This document shows positions 1-10,462 of a DNA stretch of 64,000 nucleotides, in pieces; positions within the stretch are counted from its first letter, which is position 1; the number at the start of each line of letters is the position of its first letter. The stretch lies in contig NZ_CP022188.1 in NCBI RefSeq assembly GCF_003111665.1, positions 62,001 to 126,000 on the forward strand, written 5' to 3'. The notes below the pieces were generated by a model. The model saw nothing but the letters and a program-made list of their open reading frames with translations, was not told the origin of the DNA and searched no databases. The position numbers and the translations under genes are program-made. This DNA is from Parazoarcus communis (lineage in GTDB: Bacteria; Pseudomonadota; Gammaproteobacteria; Burkholderiales; Rhodocyclaceae).

Positions 1-717
1 ACCCTGGGACAGTACGCCGACTGGATCTTCTGTCTGGTGCGCACCGACCCTGAGGCGAAGGCCCAGCGCGGTATCTCCTTCCTGCTGATCGACATGAAGA
101 CGCCTGGCGTTACCGTGCGCCCGATCATCACCATGGACGGTCTGCATGAAGTCAATGAAGTGTGGCTGGAAGACGTCCGGGTTCCGGTAGCCAACCTGAT
201 TGGCGAAGAGAACAAGGGCTGGACCTACGCGAAGTTCCTGCTGGGCCATGAACGCACCAACATCGCGGGCATCGGTATCGCCAAGCGCGAACTGGGACGC
301 CTCAAGCGTATTGCGGCAGGCGAGTCACTTGATGGACGACCGCTCATCGAAGACGCACTGTTCGCCTCCCGTATCGCTCAACTTGAGATCGAACTGATGG
401 CGCTGGAGATCACCAACCTGCGTGTGCTGTGCGCCGAAGCCGAGCGCCGCGCACCCGGCCCCGAGGCGTCGATCCTCAAGATCAAGGGCAGCGAGATCCA
501 GCAAGGCATCGTCGAACTGATGACCGAGGCCATCGGCGCTTACGCTCTGCCCTATCGGCGAGAGGCCATGAGCGCCGGATATCAGGGCGAGGCCATCGGT
601 CCGTTCCATGCCATCACCCCAACCGCCCAGTATCTCAATCTGCGCAAACTCTCCATTTACGGCGGGTCGAACGAGATTCAGCGCAACATCATTTCCCAGA
701 TGATTCTGGGGCTGTAA
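1..717 (+). CDS. Acyl-CoA dehydrogenase, large-subunit type (5' end outside window)
   Basis: FAD-dependent oxidation of an acyl-CoA to the 2-enoyl-CoA. The frame is open from base 1, so the N-terminus lies outside the window; about 238 residues are present. The visible part holds the middle beta domain (GISFLLIDMKTPGV, then a VWLEDVRVPVANLIGEEN stretch) and the C-terminal helical domain ending in the family signature IYGGSNEIQRNII. The stop is 10 bases before the next acyl-CoA dehydrogenase, and its AAGGAG overlaps this stop, so the two are co-transcribed. The paired arrangement resembles the PimC/PimD pimeloyl-CoA dehydrogenase subunits; the true substrate cannot be read from sequence. Confidence 0.93.
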   Translation, partial: TLGQYADWIFCLVRTDPEAKAQRGISFLLIDMKTPGVTVRPIITMDGLHEVNEVWLEDVRVPVANLIGEENKGWTYAKFLLGHERTNIAGIGIAKRELGRLKRIAAGESLDGRPLIEDALFASRIAQLEIELMALEITNLRVLCAEAERRAPGPEASILKIKGSEIQQGIVELMTEAIGAYALPYRREAMSAGYQGEAIGPFHAITPTAQYLNLRKLSIYGGSNEIQRNIISQMILGL

Positions 718-727
718 GGAGCACGCC

Positions 728-1846
728 ATGGACTTTTCCTTCACCGAAGAACAGAACATGCTGCTGGAAACCACGCGTCGATTCGTATCACGCGAATATG
801 GCTTCGAAGCACGCAAGCAGATCACCTCCAGCGAAACCGGCATGAGCCGCAAGACCTGGTCCTCACTGGCCGAGATCGGCTTGCTTGCCCTGCTGGTGCC
901 AGAGGAAAACGGCGGTCTGGAAGCCGGTCCGGTTGAAACCATGCTCGTCATGTCCGCACTGGGCGAAGGCCTGGTGGTAGAGCCCTTCCTGACCAGCGCC
1001 GTCATGTCGACCTCAGCCATCGCCCGCCTCGGCAGCACCGTCCAGAAGGAGGCCTGGTTGCCCTTGCTGGCCGGTGGCGAAGTTATTGCAGTGTTTGCAC
1101 ACGAGGAGAAAGCAGCGTCCTCGGATCCCCTCCGGATCAATACCACCGCCACGCCGGCGGGCGGAGGCTATGTCATCTCCGGCAGCAAGCACGTGATCTA
1201 TCACGCGCCACAGGCAGATCTTCTGCTGGTCAGCGCGAAGCTTCCCGAAGGCCAGCTCGCGCTGTTCGCGATACCTGCAAACACCCCGGGGCTGCGCATG
1301 CAGGCCTATCCAACGGTTGACGGCAGGCGCGCCGCCGATCTTCATTTCCAGCAGATGTTCGTCCCTGCCGATACCCGCCTGTGCTCGGCCGATGCAAACG
1401 AGGTCATCGCCGACGTGCTCGACCTCGGACTTGCGGCCCTGTGCGCCGAGGCAACCGGCAGCCTCGACAAGCTGCTTGCAGCAACCATCGAGTATGCCGG
1501 CGCCCGCAAGCAGTTCGGCGTGCCGATCGGCAAGTTCCAGGCCCTGCAGCATCGCATGGCCGACATGCTGATCCATCGCGAGCAGGCCCGTTCAATGTCC
1601 TACCTGGCCGCCATTCGCGCAGGCGAGCAAGCTGGCGCCGAACGCAGCCGTGCGCTGTCCGCGGCAAAGGTGGTAATCGGCCAGGCCTGCCGCTTCGTCG
1701 GCCAGCAGGCGGTGCAGATTCATGGCGGCATGGGCGTCACGGACGAGCTCGACGTCAGTCACTACTTCAAGCGCCTGTTTGCGATCGAAAAGCTGTTTGG
1801 CACGACGGATAGCCACCTGCGACGCTTCAGCGCAGCGGCCAGCTAA
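728..1846 (+). CDS. Acyl-CoA dehydrogenase, small-subunit (PimD-like) type
   Basis: 372-residue acyl-CoA dehydrogenase family protein. It starts with the typical DFSFTEEQNMLLETTRRF helix and ends with the family C-terminal segment (QIHGGMGVTDELDVSHYFKR). The beta domain is shorter and more divergent than in the upstream partner, as in PimD-type small subunits that pair with a PimC-like subunit. ATG 728 follows AAGGAG at good spacing. It is the last gene of the unit, followed by a clear intrinsic terminator. Family assignment is firm; the exact acyl chain is inference only. Confidence 0.92.
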   Translation: MDFSFTEEQNMLLETTRRFVSREYGFEARKQITSSETGMSRKTWSSLAEIGLLALLVPEENGGLEAGPVETMLVMSALGEGLVVEPFLTSAVMSTSAIARLGSTVQKEAWLPLLAGGEVIAVFAHEEKAASSDPLRINTTATPAGGGYVISGSKHVIYHAPQADLLLVSAKLPEGQLALFAIPANTPGLRMQAYPTVDGRRAADLHFQQMFVPADTRLCSADANEVIADVLDLGLAALCAEATGSLDKLLAATIEYAGARKQFGVPIGKFQALQHRMADMLIHREQARSMSYLAAIRAGEQAGAERSRALSAAKVVIGQACRFVGQQAVQIHGGMGVTDELDVSHYFKRLFAIEKLFGTTDSHLRRFSAAAS

Positions 1847-1879
1847 ACAGAACCAGCACTCCTCAGCCTTGCTCCCTCA

Positions 1880-1914
1880 TGCCCGTCCGCCAGCAGCGGA
1901 TGGGCATCTTTTTT
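1880..1914 (+). terminator. Intrinsic terminator after acyl-CoA dehydrogenase operon
   Basis: Perfect 11-bp stem (1880-1890 with 1896-1906), 5-base loop CAGCA, followed by TCTTTTTT. It lies 33 bases after the stop of the small-subunit gene. Confidence 0.9.
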
Positions 1915-2168
1915 GGCAGCGTCCGCTCACGGTACCCGCGTGACCGACCCAGCACTCCAGGCAGTCCGGTAGCATCGGCCGCGCGCGGCCACATCCCCGG
2001 ATTCTGGTCACACCCACATTGTTCTGGAAGCTCACCTCCTCGGCGATTTCCACCCATTCAGGAACGGATTCGACTTTGAAACTGCTTCCGAGGGCGGTAT
2101 TGCGTGCGTGACCGGCCTTCTGCATCTTTGCCCGGGATGCTGCCGATGACGAAATCGCGGGTCTCGTT
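1915..2168. other. Gene-free stretch between terminator and glk
   Basis: The gap between the acyl-CoA dehydrogenase stop and the glk stop spans 1847-2168. Apart from the terminator I see no convincing gene, RNA or repeat; reading frames here lack ribosome-binding sites and recognisable protein features. Confidence 0.6.
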
Positions 2169-3137
2169 TCAGTTTTCGAGACTGCGCGCGGCCCCGATCA
2201 GTGCAGGCCACGGCGCATCGATCACGAAGGTCGGAACCTCCGCGAGGTAGGCGCTGAAGCGGCCCTTGTGCTCAAACCGCGCGCGAAACGGCGAGGCATC
2301 GAAAAACGCGCCGAGTCTGGGCACGATGCCGCCGCCAATGTAGAGACCGCCCCGCGCGCCCAGAATCAGCGCAATGTCGGCAGCGACCGTGCCGAGCAGT
2401 GCACAGAAGTCGTTCACCACGGTGACACAGTGTTCGCACTCACCGCTCAGGGCCCGGCGGGTGATCTCGCCCGGGTCCAGCGCCTCGGCCACCCTCCCGC
2501 TCAGGGCCGCGTTCGCCTCATGGAGCGCAACCAGCCCCGCCCCGGAGATCAGACGTTCGGCCGAAACATGTGAATAGCGGCGTGCAAGCAGCGCGATCAG
2601 TTCAGCCTCATGTGCGGTGCTGGCCGCGAGGGTGACATGTCCGCCTTCGCCCTCAAGCGGAATCCAGCCCTTTCCGCTGGGCAGCAAGCCCGACACCCCC
2701 AGGCCGGTGCCGGGGCCGACGACGCCGATCGCCCGCCCCTTTGCCGCCCGACCACCGCCGACCTGTCGCAGCTCATGCGGTGCAAGCGCCGGGATCGAAA
2801 GCGCCAGCGCGGTGAAGTCGTTGAGAAAGCACAGGCGCGCCAGCCCCAGGTCGCGGCGGAGCGCTTCGATCGAAAACGCCCAGTCGTGATTCGTCATGCG
2901 TACCTGGTCGCCATCGATCGGGGTGGCGATGCCGATTGCCGCCCATACGGGCTGCACGCCGCCGCAATCCTTCAGATAGCGTGCGATGACCTCACGCGGG
3001 CTGGCAAAGTCGGCACAGCGAAACGTCTCGACCTGCTGCGGCAGGCAAGCAGGCTCGTGAATAAGCGCGAAGCGGGCATTGGTCCCGCCGATGTCGCCGA
3101 CCAATCGTGGAAAGCTGTCAGGATGCGAAGTGGGCAT
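2169..3137 (-). CDS. glk: Glucokinase (Glk, bacterial ROK-distinct type)
   Basis: ATP-dependent phosphorylation of glucose to glucose 6-phosphate in the cytoplasm, feeding the divergently placed pgi. 322 residues from the chosen ATG at 3137, the usual length for bacterial Glk. Phosphate-binding motif GDIGGTNAR is at residues 14-22, TNHDW near 82-86, the catalytic Asp in LNDF at about 107, and GPGTGLGV near 139. The frame is open about 80 codons further upstream, but that extension shows no family similarity and would run into the pgi promoter region, so the internal ATG is preferred; its ribosome-binding site is weak. Confidence 0.94.
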   Translation of the reverse strand: MPTSHPDSFPRLVGDIGGTNARFALIHEPACLPQQVETFRCADFASPREVIARYLKDCGGVQPVWAAIGIATPIDGDQVRMTNHDWAFSIEALRRDLGLARLCFLNDFTALALSIPALAPHELRQVGGGRAAKGRAIGVVGPGTGLGVSGLLPSGKGWIPLEGEGGHVTLAASTAHEAELIALLARRYSHVSAERLISGAGLVALHEANAALSGRVAEALDPGEITRRALSGECEHCVTVVNDFCALLGTVAADIALILGARGGLYIGGGIVPRLGAFFDASPFRARFEHKGRFSAYLAEVPTFVIDAPWPALIGAARSLEN

Positions 3138-3409
3138 GAAAAAGGAGCTCTGAAGCGCTGAATGACAAAGCGGAGCAGCCCGCAAGCGTCTGGAACCCAG
3201 TCTCGCACGAAAGCGCGCACCCTCCAATATGCCCCTGATACGGCGCTGCTTGCACTCGCTTGCCTTGGCCGCAAATGAAGATTGGGGTGCTATGGCATTG
3301 GCAACTCCGGTATCTTTGTAACTGATGAGAAAAATTAACTGTTCCGCGCGGCAGGACTTCAGTGGCGACCACCCGCCGCTCAAGCACGTCCGCGGATTTG
3401 GTGACTGAC

Positions 3410-5065
3410 ATGAACCCGACCACCGTACTTACGCATCCCGTCACGCCTGCATGGCAGGCCCTGGCCGCGCATCATGCCGACATTGCCGAAGCCCAACTGC
3501 GCGACCTGTTCAAGGACGATCCGCAGCGCTTCGAGCGCTTCTGCCTGCGTGCTGCTGGCCTGACACTCGACTACTCGAAGAACAGGATCACCACGGACAC
3601 CGTCGGACACCTGCTCGCCCTCGCACGCGAAAGAGGGCTTGAAGCCGCACGCGATGCGATGTTCGCCGGCGCGCACATCAACAACACCGAAGATCGTGCA
3701 GTGCTGCACACCGCCCTGCGCAATCCGACCGGCAGCCGGGTCGAGGTCGATGGCGAGGACGTCATGCCCGCGGTGCTGGCGGTGCGCAAACGGGTAGGAG
3801 ACTTCGCCGAGGCCGTCCGCGACGGAAAATGGACGGGCTACACGGGCGAAGCGGTCACCGACGTGGTCAATATCGGCATCGGCGGCTCCGACCTCGGGCC
3901 GGCCATGGCGTGCGAGGCGCTGGCCGCACATGGCCATCCGCGGCTGCGGATGCACTTCGTGTCGAACGTGGATGGAGACCAGCTGGCACGTGTGCTGGCC
4001 AAGGTCGTTCCGGCGCGCACGCTGTTCATCGTCGCCTCCAAGACCTTCACCACCATCGAGACCATGACCAACGCGGCCAGTGCGCGGGCGTGGTTCCTCG
4101 CCGGCGGCGCCAGCGAGCAGGATATCGCCCGCCACTTCGTTGCGGTATCGACGAACGTCGCCCGGGTGGCTGAATTCGGCATCGCCGCCGACAACATGTT
4201 CGGCTTCTGGGACTGGGTGGGCGGGCGCTACTCGATGTGGTCGGCCGTTGGCCTGCCGGTTGCGCTGTGCGTGGGGCGCGAGGGCTTCGAAGCCATGCTT
4301 GACGGCGCGCATGCAATGGATCGGCACTTTGCCGAGGCCCCGCTCGAAGCCAACATGCCGGTGATTCTTGCCCTGCTCGGCGTGTGGTATCGCAGCTTCT
4401 TCAACGTCGGCAGCCAGTGCATTGCACCCTACGCCCAGGCACTGTCGCGCATGCCGGCCTACCTGCAGCAGCTGGAAATGGAGAGCAACGGCAAGTCGGT
4501 GACGCGGGACGGCCAGCCGGTGGCTTCACCCACCTGTCCGGTCGTATGGGGCGAGCCCGGCACCAACGGGCAGCATGCCTTCTTCCAGCTACTGCATCAG
4601 GGCACCGACCTCATCCCGGTCGATTTCATCGCGCCGCTCAAGGCCAGCCACGGGCTGCCCGATCACCATCGCCTGCTGCTGGCCAACTGCATCGCCCAGA
4701 GCAAGGCGCTGATGGTCGGCAAGACAGCCGCCGAAGTGCGCGCGGAGCTCGCCGCGAGCGGCATGGATGCCGACGCTGTGCAAGCGCTCGTGCCGCACCG
4801 CGTCTTTCCCGGCAACCGCCCCAGCAACACCCTGCTCATGCCCGAGCTGTCACCACGCACGCTCGGCACCCTGATCGCGCTCTACGAGCACAAGGTCTTC
4901 GTGCAGGGCGTCATCTGGGATGTGAACAGCTTTGACCAGTGGGGCGTCGAGCTCGGCAAGCAGATCGCCACCCGCATCGCCGGCGAGCTGGCAGGAGGCC
5001 CGGCGGGCGAACATGACGCTTCCACTCGGGGCCTGATTGCGATGGCACGCGCCAGCGCGTCCTGA
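3410..5065 (+). CDS. pgi: Glucose-6-phosphate isomerase
   Basis: Interconverts glucose 6-phosphate and fructose 6-phosphate. 551 residues from ATG 3410, matching the family (about 549). Visible features are the sugar-phosphate-binding [14 protein letters not shown] stretch, SKTFTTIET, and the signature region [20 protein letters not shown] followed by the C-terminal GVELGKQIA helix. A GTG at 3362 in the same frame would add 16 residues with no family similarity, so it is not chosen. Divergent from glk, with which it forms a glucose-entry module. Confidence 0.95.
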   Translation: MNPTTVLTHPVTPAWQALAAHHADIAEAQLRDLFKDDPQRFERFCLRAAGLTLDYSKNRITTDTVGHLLALARERGLEAARDAMFAGAHINNTEDRAVLHTALRNPTGSRVEVDGEDVMPAVLAVRKRVGDFAEAVRDGKWTGYTGEAVTDVVNIGIGGSDLGPAMACEALAAHGHPRLRMHFVSNVDGDQLARVLAKVVPARTLFIVASKTFTTIETMTNAASARAWFLAGGASEQDIARHFVAVSTNVARVAEFGIAADNMFGFWDWVGGRYSMWSAVGLPVALCVGREGFEAMLDGAHAMDRHFAEAPLEANMPVILALLGVWYRSFFNVGSQCIAPYAQALSRMPAYLQQLEMESNGKSVTRDGQPVASPTCPVVWGEPGTNGQHAFFQLLHQGTDLIPVDFIAPLKASHGLPDHHRLLLANCIAQSKALMVGKTAAEVRAELAASGMDADAVQALVPHRVFPGNRPSNTLLMPELSPRTLGTLIALYEHKVFVQGVIWDVNSFDQWGVELGKQIATRIAGELAGGPAGEHDASTRGLIAMARASAS

Positions 5066-5216
5066 GGCAGGGCTAGCAGCCCGGCGATGCACGCAGTGCG
5101 AGTCGCCACCAAGAACGTGCGGCACTCCGGACTGCTCGCATCGCGGCATGACCTGGTAGTCTCTCGGAAATGCATTGCGAATGTCGCAAGCGCCTGCGTT
5201 TCCAGTCACTGCCACG

Positions 5217-8200
5217 ATGTCCAGCACAAACAACTACTACGACAAGAATGCCCCGCAGTTTTTCTCCAGCACGGTGGACGTCGATATGTCCGCCCTGCAT
5301 GAGCGCTTTCTGGCCGGGATCCCGGCAAAGGGCCTGATCCTCGATGCAGGCTGTGGATCGGGCCGGGACAGCCGAGCGTTTCTAGACCGCGGCTACCGGG
5401 TTCGGGCGTTCGACGCCAGTGCTGCGCTATGCGAACTGGCTTCACGGCACATCGGACAGGCGGTCGAGACGCGCGGTTTCGACGATGTCGATGAACTGCT
5501 CTGCTACGACGGCATTTGGGCGTGCGCGAGCCTGCTTCATTTACCCGACGTGGATATGAATGCTGCGCTGGCACGGTTGTGGGCCGCACTCAAGCCCAAT
5601 GGCGTTTTCTACCTGAGCTTCAAGCTCGGAGAGGGTGAGCGGGTACAGGACGGGCGCCACTTTACCGATGCAACCGAGGCAAGGATCCGTGCCTGGATTG
5701 CCCCCTTCGCCGACCTTGCTGCAGCGGAGTGCTGGACAACACAGGATCAGCGCCCTGGACGCACCGAGCAGTGGATCAACGCGCTGATCCGCAAGCGCGG
5801 GCCCGCTGCGACCAAGCTCATTGTCGGTGGCGAATGTAATCACTTCCTGCCTCATCTGTGTGCAGCAATCAGCGGGGCGGACGAGATTGACCTCGCCGTT
5901 GCCTTCATCAAGACAACGGGTCTGCGCCTGCTCTTGCCCGATCTGCGCGCAGCGCTCACCCCTCAGGAAGGTGAGGCGAATGACGGGACGCGCGCGCCGG
6001 TGCAACTGCGCGTTGTGACCAGCGACTATCTTGACGTGACCGATCCCGAGGCACTGCGGTTGCTGATGCTGCTGAAGGAACTCGGCGCACAGATCCGGGT
6101 ATTTGAATCCGCGGGCAGCAGCTTCCACATGAAAGCCTATCTGTTCGCACATCTTCACGGCGGCAATGAGTTACGCGGTACGGCCTTCATCGGGTCGAGC
6201 AATATCAGTCGTCAGGCGCTCAAGGATGGCCTCGAATGGAACTACCGCGTCGACTACCCGGGCGATGACGGTTTCCTTCAGGCACGCTCGCGCTTTGAGG
6301 AGCTGTTTCGGCATCCGCGCACGGTGGAGCTGACTGATTACTGGATCGATGCCTACGAGCGCCGCCGGGTTCAACTTCCGCAGGCAGTCTCGCCCGGCAG
6401 CAACGAGATGGAGCCACCTCCCGTCCCGTCGGCGATTCAGCGTGAAGCGCTGCAGGCGCTGGTGGCGACGCGTATTGAAGGCTACAAGCGTGGCCTGGTC
6501 GTGCTGGCCACAGGGCTCGGCAAGACATGGCTTGCCGCGTTTGATTCCGAGCAGGTGCGAGCCCGTCGCGTGCTGTTCGTCGCGCACCGCGAGGAGATTT
6601 TGCAGCAGGCCGCCGAAACCTTCCTTCGCATCCGGCCGGCGGCACGCGTGGGCTTCTATGCCGGGCAAGTACGGGATCGCGATGTCGACGTCCTCTGTGC
6701 GTCCGTGCAAACGCTTGGGCGAGCAGCGCACCTGGAGGGTTTTGGGCCGCAGCACTTCGACTACATCGTGGTCGACGAATTTCACCACGCGGCTGCGCCG
6801 ACCTATCGCCGTTTGCTTGCGTACTTCGAGCCGCGCTTTCTGCTTGGCCTGACCGCAACGCCGGACCGGACCGATCAGTCGGACATCCTCAGCCTGTGCG
6901 ACGACAACCTCGTATTCACCTGCCAGCTCTTTGCCGGTATCGAGGCTGAACTGCTCGTGCCTTTCCACTATTACGGCATCTACGACGAGTCGGTCGACTA
7001 CACCGGCATTCCGTGGCGCAATGGCCGTTTCGACCCCGAACAGTTGTCCAACAAGCTTGCCACCCTTGCGCGTGCACGACACGCATTGCGCCAGTGGCAG
7101 TCGCGCGCCCAGGCACGCACGCTCGCATTTTGCGTATCGATTCGGCACGCGGAGTACATGGCCGAGCAATTTCAACGCACGGGCATTCCCAGCGCTGCAG
7201 TTTATGCTGGATCAGCAATGAGTCGTGGGGATGCGCTTGAGCAGTTGGCGGAAGGCCGCTTGAAGGTCATTTTCTCGGTCGATCTGTTCAACGAGGGCGT
7301 CGACCTCCCCGCCATCGACACGGTAATGATGCTGCGCCCGACCGAGTCCAAGATCCTGTTCCTGCAGCAGCTTGGTCGCGGGCTGCGCAAAGCGCCGCAC
7401 AAGGACAAGCTCGTCGTGCTCGACTTCATCGGCAACCACCACAGTTTTCTGCACAAGCCCCAGGCACTGCTGGCGGTGGGTACGAGCTATCGGCAACTGG
7501 CGGCCTTCGCACGCAAACTTGAGGACGGCAACCTCGAATTACCGGATGGCTGTTTCATCAACTACGACCTCCAGCTCATCGAGTTTCTGAAGTCGCTCGA
7601 CAGTGACAGCGCAGCCAAGGAATACGAGGCGCTGAAAGGCGCACTCGGCCGCCGCCCCTCCCTGGCGGAGTTCTACCGCGCCGGCGTCAGCGTATCGCGC
7701 ATGCGTCAGCAACACGGCTCGTGGTTCGAACTCGTGCTCGACCAAAAGGATTTGTCGGCTGATGAGGAAAGCGTCGCCCTCGCACAGAAGCGCTTCCTGC
7801 GTGAGGTCGAAAATACGGCGATGACCAAGAGCTACAAGATGGTCTTGCTGGAGGCGCTGCAGGAGCTGAACGGCTGGCTGGAACCCCCGACACTTCATGC
7901 GCTCGCTTCGCAGTCATGGCGGGTGCTTCAGCGGCGGCGCCCCTTGTTGGCAGATCTGCCTGCCACACTCTCCACGGGGACCGACGAGGCACCGGAAACC
8001 TGGTTACGGTACTGGAAGGACAATCCGGTCAATGCCTGGATCGGTGGCAATCGAACGAACGGTGCCGACACATTCTTCCGCGTGCTTGATGACCGGTTCG
8101 TGCGGACCTTCGTCGTACCAGAAGATCGCGCAGCCGCATTCTCTGAGCTGGTGCAGGAGTTGGTCGACTATCGTCTTGCTGCTTACGAGGTGCGAAAGGC

Positions 8201-9086
8201 GACCGCTCCGGAAGGCGGCGGCAATGTCATCCCGCTGCGCAGACCCGCGCCCGAGCGCACCGAACTGCCTTACTTTCCGAATCTGAAAATCGCCTGCGGC
8301 CATTTCAGGACCGGCCGGGCGGATGCCGAAGAACACCGCAGCCTTGGGGCCGGCTACGGCCGCCTGGACCCTGCTCGCCACTTCATCGCCCGGGCGAGCG
8401 GCAACTCGATGGACGGCGGCAAGCACCCGATCCGGGACGGCGACTATCTCCTGCTGGAGCTCATCAGCCCGGGCAGTGCGGGCTCGATCACGGGCGCAAC
8501 GGTTGCCATCGAACGTGGCGACGGCACTGGAGACAACCAGTACCTGCTGCGGGTCGTCACCAAAGGGCCCGATGGGCAATACGTTCTCAAGGCCAACAAC
8601 CCCGCTTACGAAGACATGCCGTCAAGCGATGAGATGCGTACGCTGGCGCGATTCAAGGCCGTCATCGACCCGCTGGAACTCATGCATGGCGAACGCCTGA
8701 TGCGGGAGGAGATTCCCGCACTGTTTGGCGAGGCGTTCAACCCCGGCAACTGGAACAGCGGGCATGTCGTACTTGCCAACAAGAATGCGCACATCCTGCT
8801 GGTGACACTGAACAAACAAGGCAAAGCCGAGGACCACCGCTATCTGGATCACTGGATCGACGAGCACAGCTTCCACTGGCAAAGCCAGAACGCGACGACG
8901 CCAGAGAGCAAGCGGGGCCGCGAGATCATCGAACATCAGAAGAAGGGGTTGGCGCTTCACCTGTTTGTGCGCGAACACAAGCTTGAAGCGGGCAAGGCCG
9001 CACCTTTCACGTATTACGGACGGGTCCGGTACGTCAGCCATACGGGCAGCGCGCCGATGAGTGTGGTGCTTGCAGTGGGGGAGTGA
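5217..9086 (+). CDS. Multidomain protein: methyltransferase + PLD nuclease + SF2 helicase + S24-like/DUF3427-like C-terminus
   Basis: About 1289 residues from ATG 5217. Domains in order: class I SAM-dependent methyltransferase, residues 5-195 (motif [11 protein letters not shown], 43-52); phospholipase-D-like nuclease, about 200-380 (HMK at 304-306, GSSN at 326-329); superfamily 2 helicase, about 405-740 (ATGLGKT 431-437, DEFH 520-523, TAT 546-548, QQLGRGLR 717-724); an S24/LexA-like fold near 1020-1160 (GNSM, Ser 1064); and a C-terminal DUF3427-like end. PLD-helicase-DUF3427 proteins are known; their role is largely inferred and some occur with phage-defence genes. The methyltransferase lacks DPPY/NPPY DNA-methylase motifs and resembles small-molecule types. 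Alternative starts are ATG 5181 and TTG 5175. It stands alone between housekeeping genes. Confidence 0.85.
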   Translation: MSSTNNYYDKNAPQFFSSTVDVDMSALHERFLAGIPAKGLILDAGCGSGRDSRAFLDRGYRVRAFDASAALCELASRHIGQAVETRGFDDVDELLCYDGIWACASLLHLPDVDMNAALARLWAALKPNGVFYLSFKLGEGERVQDGRHFTDATEARIRAWIAPFADLAAAECWTTQDQRPGRTEQWINALIRKRGPAATKLIVGGECNHFLPHLCAAISGADEIDLAVAFIKTTGLRLLLPDLRAALTPQEGEANDGTRAPVQLRVVTSDYLDVTDPEALRLLMLLKELGAQIRVFESAGSSFHMKAYLFAHLHGGNELRGTAFIGSSNISRQALKDGLEWNYRVDYPGDDGFLQARSRFEELFRHPRTVELTDYWIDAYERRRVQLPQAVSPGSNEMEPPPVPSAIQREALQALVATRIEGYKRGLVVLATGLGKTWLAAFDSEQVRARRVLFVAHREEILQQAAETFLRIRPAARVGFYAGQVRDRDVDVLCASVQTLGRAAHLEGFGPQHFDYIVVDEFHHAAAPTYRRLLAYFEPRFLLGLTATPDRTDQSDILSLCDDNLVFTCQLFAGIEAELLVPFHYYGIYDESVDYTGIPWRNGRFDPEQLSNKLATLARARHALRQWQSRAQARTLAFCVSIRHAEYMAEQFQRTGIPSAAVYAGSAMSRGDALEQLAEGRLKVIFSVDLFNEGVDLPAIDTVMMLRPTESKILFLQQLGRGLRKAPHKDKLVVLDFIGNHHSFLHKPQALLAVGTSYRQLAAFARKLEDGNLELPDGCFINYDLQLIEFLKSLDSDSAAKEYEALKGALGRRPSLAEFYRAGVSVSRMRQQHGSWFELVLDQKDLSADEESVALAQKRFLREVENTAMTKSYKMVLLEALQELNGWLEPPTLHALASQSWRVLQRRRPLLADLPATLSTGTDEAPETWLRYWKDNPVNAWIGGNRTNGADTFFRVLDDRFVRTFVVPEDRAAAFSELVQELVDYRLAAYEVRKATAPEGGGNVIPLRRPAPERTELPYFPNLKIACGHFRTGRADAEEHRSLGAGYGRLDPARHFIARASGNSMDGGKHPIRDGDYLLLELISPGSAGSITGATVAIERGDGTGDNQYLLRVVTKGPDGQYVLKANNPAYEDMPSSDEMRTLARFKAVIDPLELMHGERLMREEIPALFGEAFNPGNWNSGHVVLANKNAHILLVTLNKQGKAEDHRYLDHWIDEHSFHWQSQNATTPESKRGREIIEHQKKGLALHLFVREHKLEAGKAAPFTYYGRVRYVSHTGSAPMSVVLAVGE

Positions 9087-9232
9087 AGCAGGATGCAGTG
9101 CGGGCATCTTGATCGGCAAGATGCGACGGTACGGCGCGAAAAAGTCGCGCGGCGAACCTGGCTCCGAATTTCTTTGGCGCAGAAATGGAGCAATCCCGTA
9201 TCCGGCCTTGCTCCAAAGCACCGCAGTAAACG

Positions 9233-9260
9233 AAAAAAGCCTTGATAAATCAAGGCTTTT
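9233..9260. terminator. Bidirectional intrinsic terminator
   Basis: Perfect 11-bp stem (9235-9245 with 9250-9260), loop TAAA. The minus strand reads into six T (for tRNA-Pro); the plus strand carries four T (for the large helicase gene). Confidence 0.85.
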
Positions 9261-9273
9261 CCGCGGGATTCTT

Positions 9274-9350
9274 TGGTCGGGGAAAGAGGATTCGAACCTC
9301 CGGCCCCTGCGTCCCGAACGCAGTGCTCTACCAGGCTGAGCTATTCCCCG
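9274..9350 (-). tRNA. tRNA-Pro (anticodon CGG)
   Basis: 77-nt cloverleaf with encoded CCA (plus-strand TGG at 9274-9276). Acceptor stem CGGGGAA/TTCCCCG, D-arm GCTC...GAGC with AGCCTGGTA loop, anticodon stem CTGCG/CGCAG with loop TTCGGGA giving CGG, T-arm GGAGG-TTCGAAT-CCTCT. It lies 48 bases downstream of ispB on the same strand and could be co-transcribed with it. Confidence 0.97.
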
Positions 9351-9398
9351 ACACTGATTTACAACTTTTCTTCGTGCTCTGCGAAGCCAGAAACTATA

Positions 9399-10367
9399 TC
9401 AGTAATTTCTCGCAACTGCAAAGTCCGATAATTGTAGCAACGCATCCTTGAAAATGGAAGGGGAAAGTGTAGAAATTGCGTCGATTGCACGATCAGCTTC
9501 TTCCCGCGCATAGCGCCGTGCCTCGTCCAGCGCTTTGGTGCTCTGAATGGCGGCGAGTACGGCCGCAAAATCGTCGCGTCCGCCGTTCTCGATGGCGCCT
9601 CGTACCAGGGCGGCCTGCTCGGGCGTACCGTGCTGCATGACATGGATCAGCGGCAGGGTGGGCTTGCCTTCGGCGAGGTCGTCGCCGAGGTGCTTGCCGG
9701 TTTCCGCTTCGTCAGCTGAGTAGTCGAGCACGTCGTCGATGATCTGGAAAGCCGTGCCGAGATGCATGCCGAAGGCTGCGAGACGCGTCTCGGTGGCTTC
9801 ATCCGCACCGGCGAGGATGCCGCCAAGCCGGGCGGCCGCTTCGAAGAGCTTGGCCGTCTTGTAGCGGATGACGCGCAGGTAGTCGTCGATTTCGACGTCG
9901 GCATCATGGCAGTTGAGCAACTGCAGCACTTCGCCTTCGGCGATGACGTTGGTTGCATCCGACAACACGTCCATCACCCGCATGTTGTTGACGCTCACCA
10001 TCATCTGAAAGGCGCGCGAGTAGAGGAAGTCGCCCACCAGAACCGAAGCGGCGTTGCCGAACAGGGCGTTGGCGGTCTTGTTGCCGCGCCGCAGTTCGGA
10101 TTCGTCGACCACGTCATCGTGCAGCAGGGTGGCGGTATGGATGAACTCCACCACCGCAGCCAGCTCGTGATGATGTGTGCCGCGGTAGCCCATCGCGCCG
10201 GCCGCAAACAGGACGAGCGCGGGGCGCAGGCGCTTGCCACCGCTGTGAATAATGTATTCCGCGACCTGCCGGATCAGAACCACATCGGAGTGAAGTCGCT
10301 GTCGGATGACGGCATCCACCGCCTGCATATCGGCGGCAATAGGTGCAAATAGCTGCTGGGCGGACAA
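9399..10367 (-). CDS. ispB: Octaprenyl (polyprenyl) diphosphate synthase
   Basis: Elongates farnesyl diphosphate with isopentenyl units to make the ubiquinone side chain. 322 residues. First aspartate-rich motif DDVVD at 84-88, second DDVLD at 211-215, plus the GGKRLRP substrate-binding stretch at 43-49, all intact. The family N-terminus (LFAPIAADMQAVD) begins right after a TTG codon at 10367; no in-frame ATG fits, so a TTG start is chosen. Chain length cannot be fixed from sequence, but the small-residue context before the first motif suits a long-chain enzyme. Confidence 0.93.
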   Translation of the reverse strand: MSAQQLFAPIAADMQAVDAVIRQRLHSDVVLIRQVAEYIIHSGGKRLRPALVLFAAGAMGYRGTHHHELAAVVEFIHTATLLHDDVVDESELRRGNKTANALFGNAASVLVGDFLYSRAFQMMVSVNNMRVMDVLSDATNVIAEGEVLQLLNCHDADVEIDDYLRVIRYKTAKLFEAAARLGGILAGADEATETRLAAFGMHLGTAFQIIDDVLDYSADEAETGKHLGDDLAEGKPTLPLIHVMQHGTPEQAALVRGAIENGGRDDFAAVLAAIQSTKALDEARRYAREEADRAIDAISTLSPSIFKDALLQLSDFAVARNY

Positions 10368-10462
10368 GACTGGATGCTCGCGGAAAAAACGGGATGGTAG
10401 GGGGCTGCTGCAAGGCGCGTCAAGGAAGACCGCGGATTGATCGGTCGAGAAACGAGCCTCTG

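Noticed and set aside
3138..3383. N-terminal extension of glk
   Set aside because: About 80 residues without Glk similarity overlapping the glk/pgi promoter gap.
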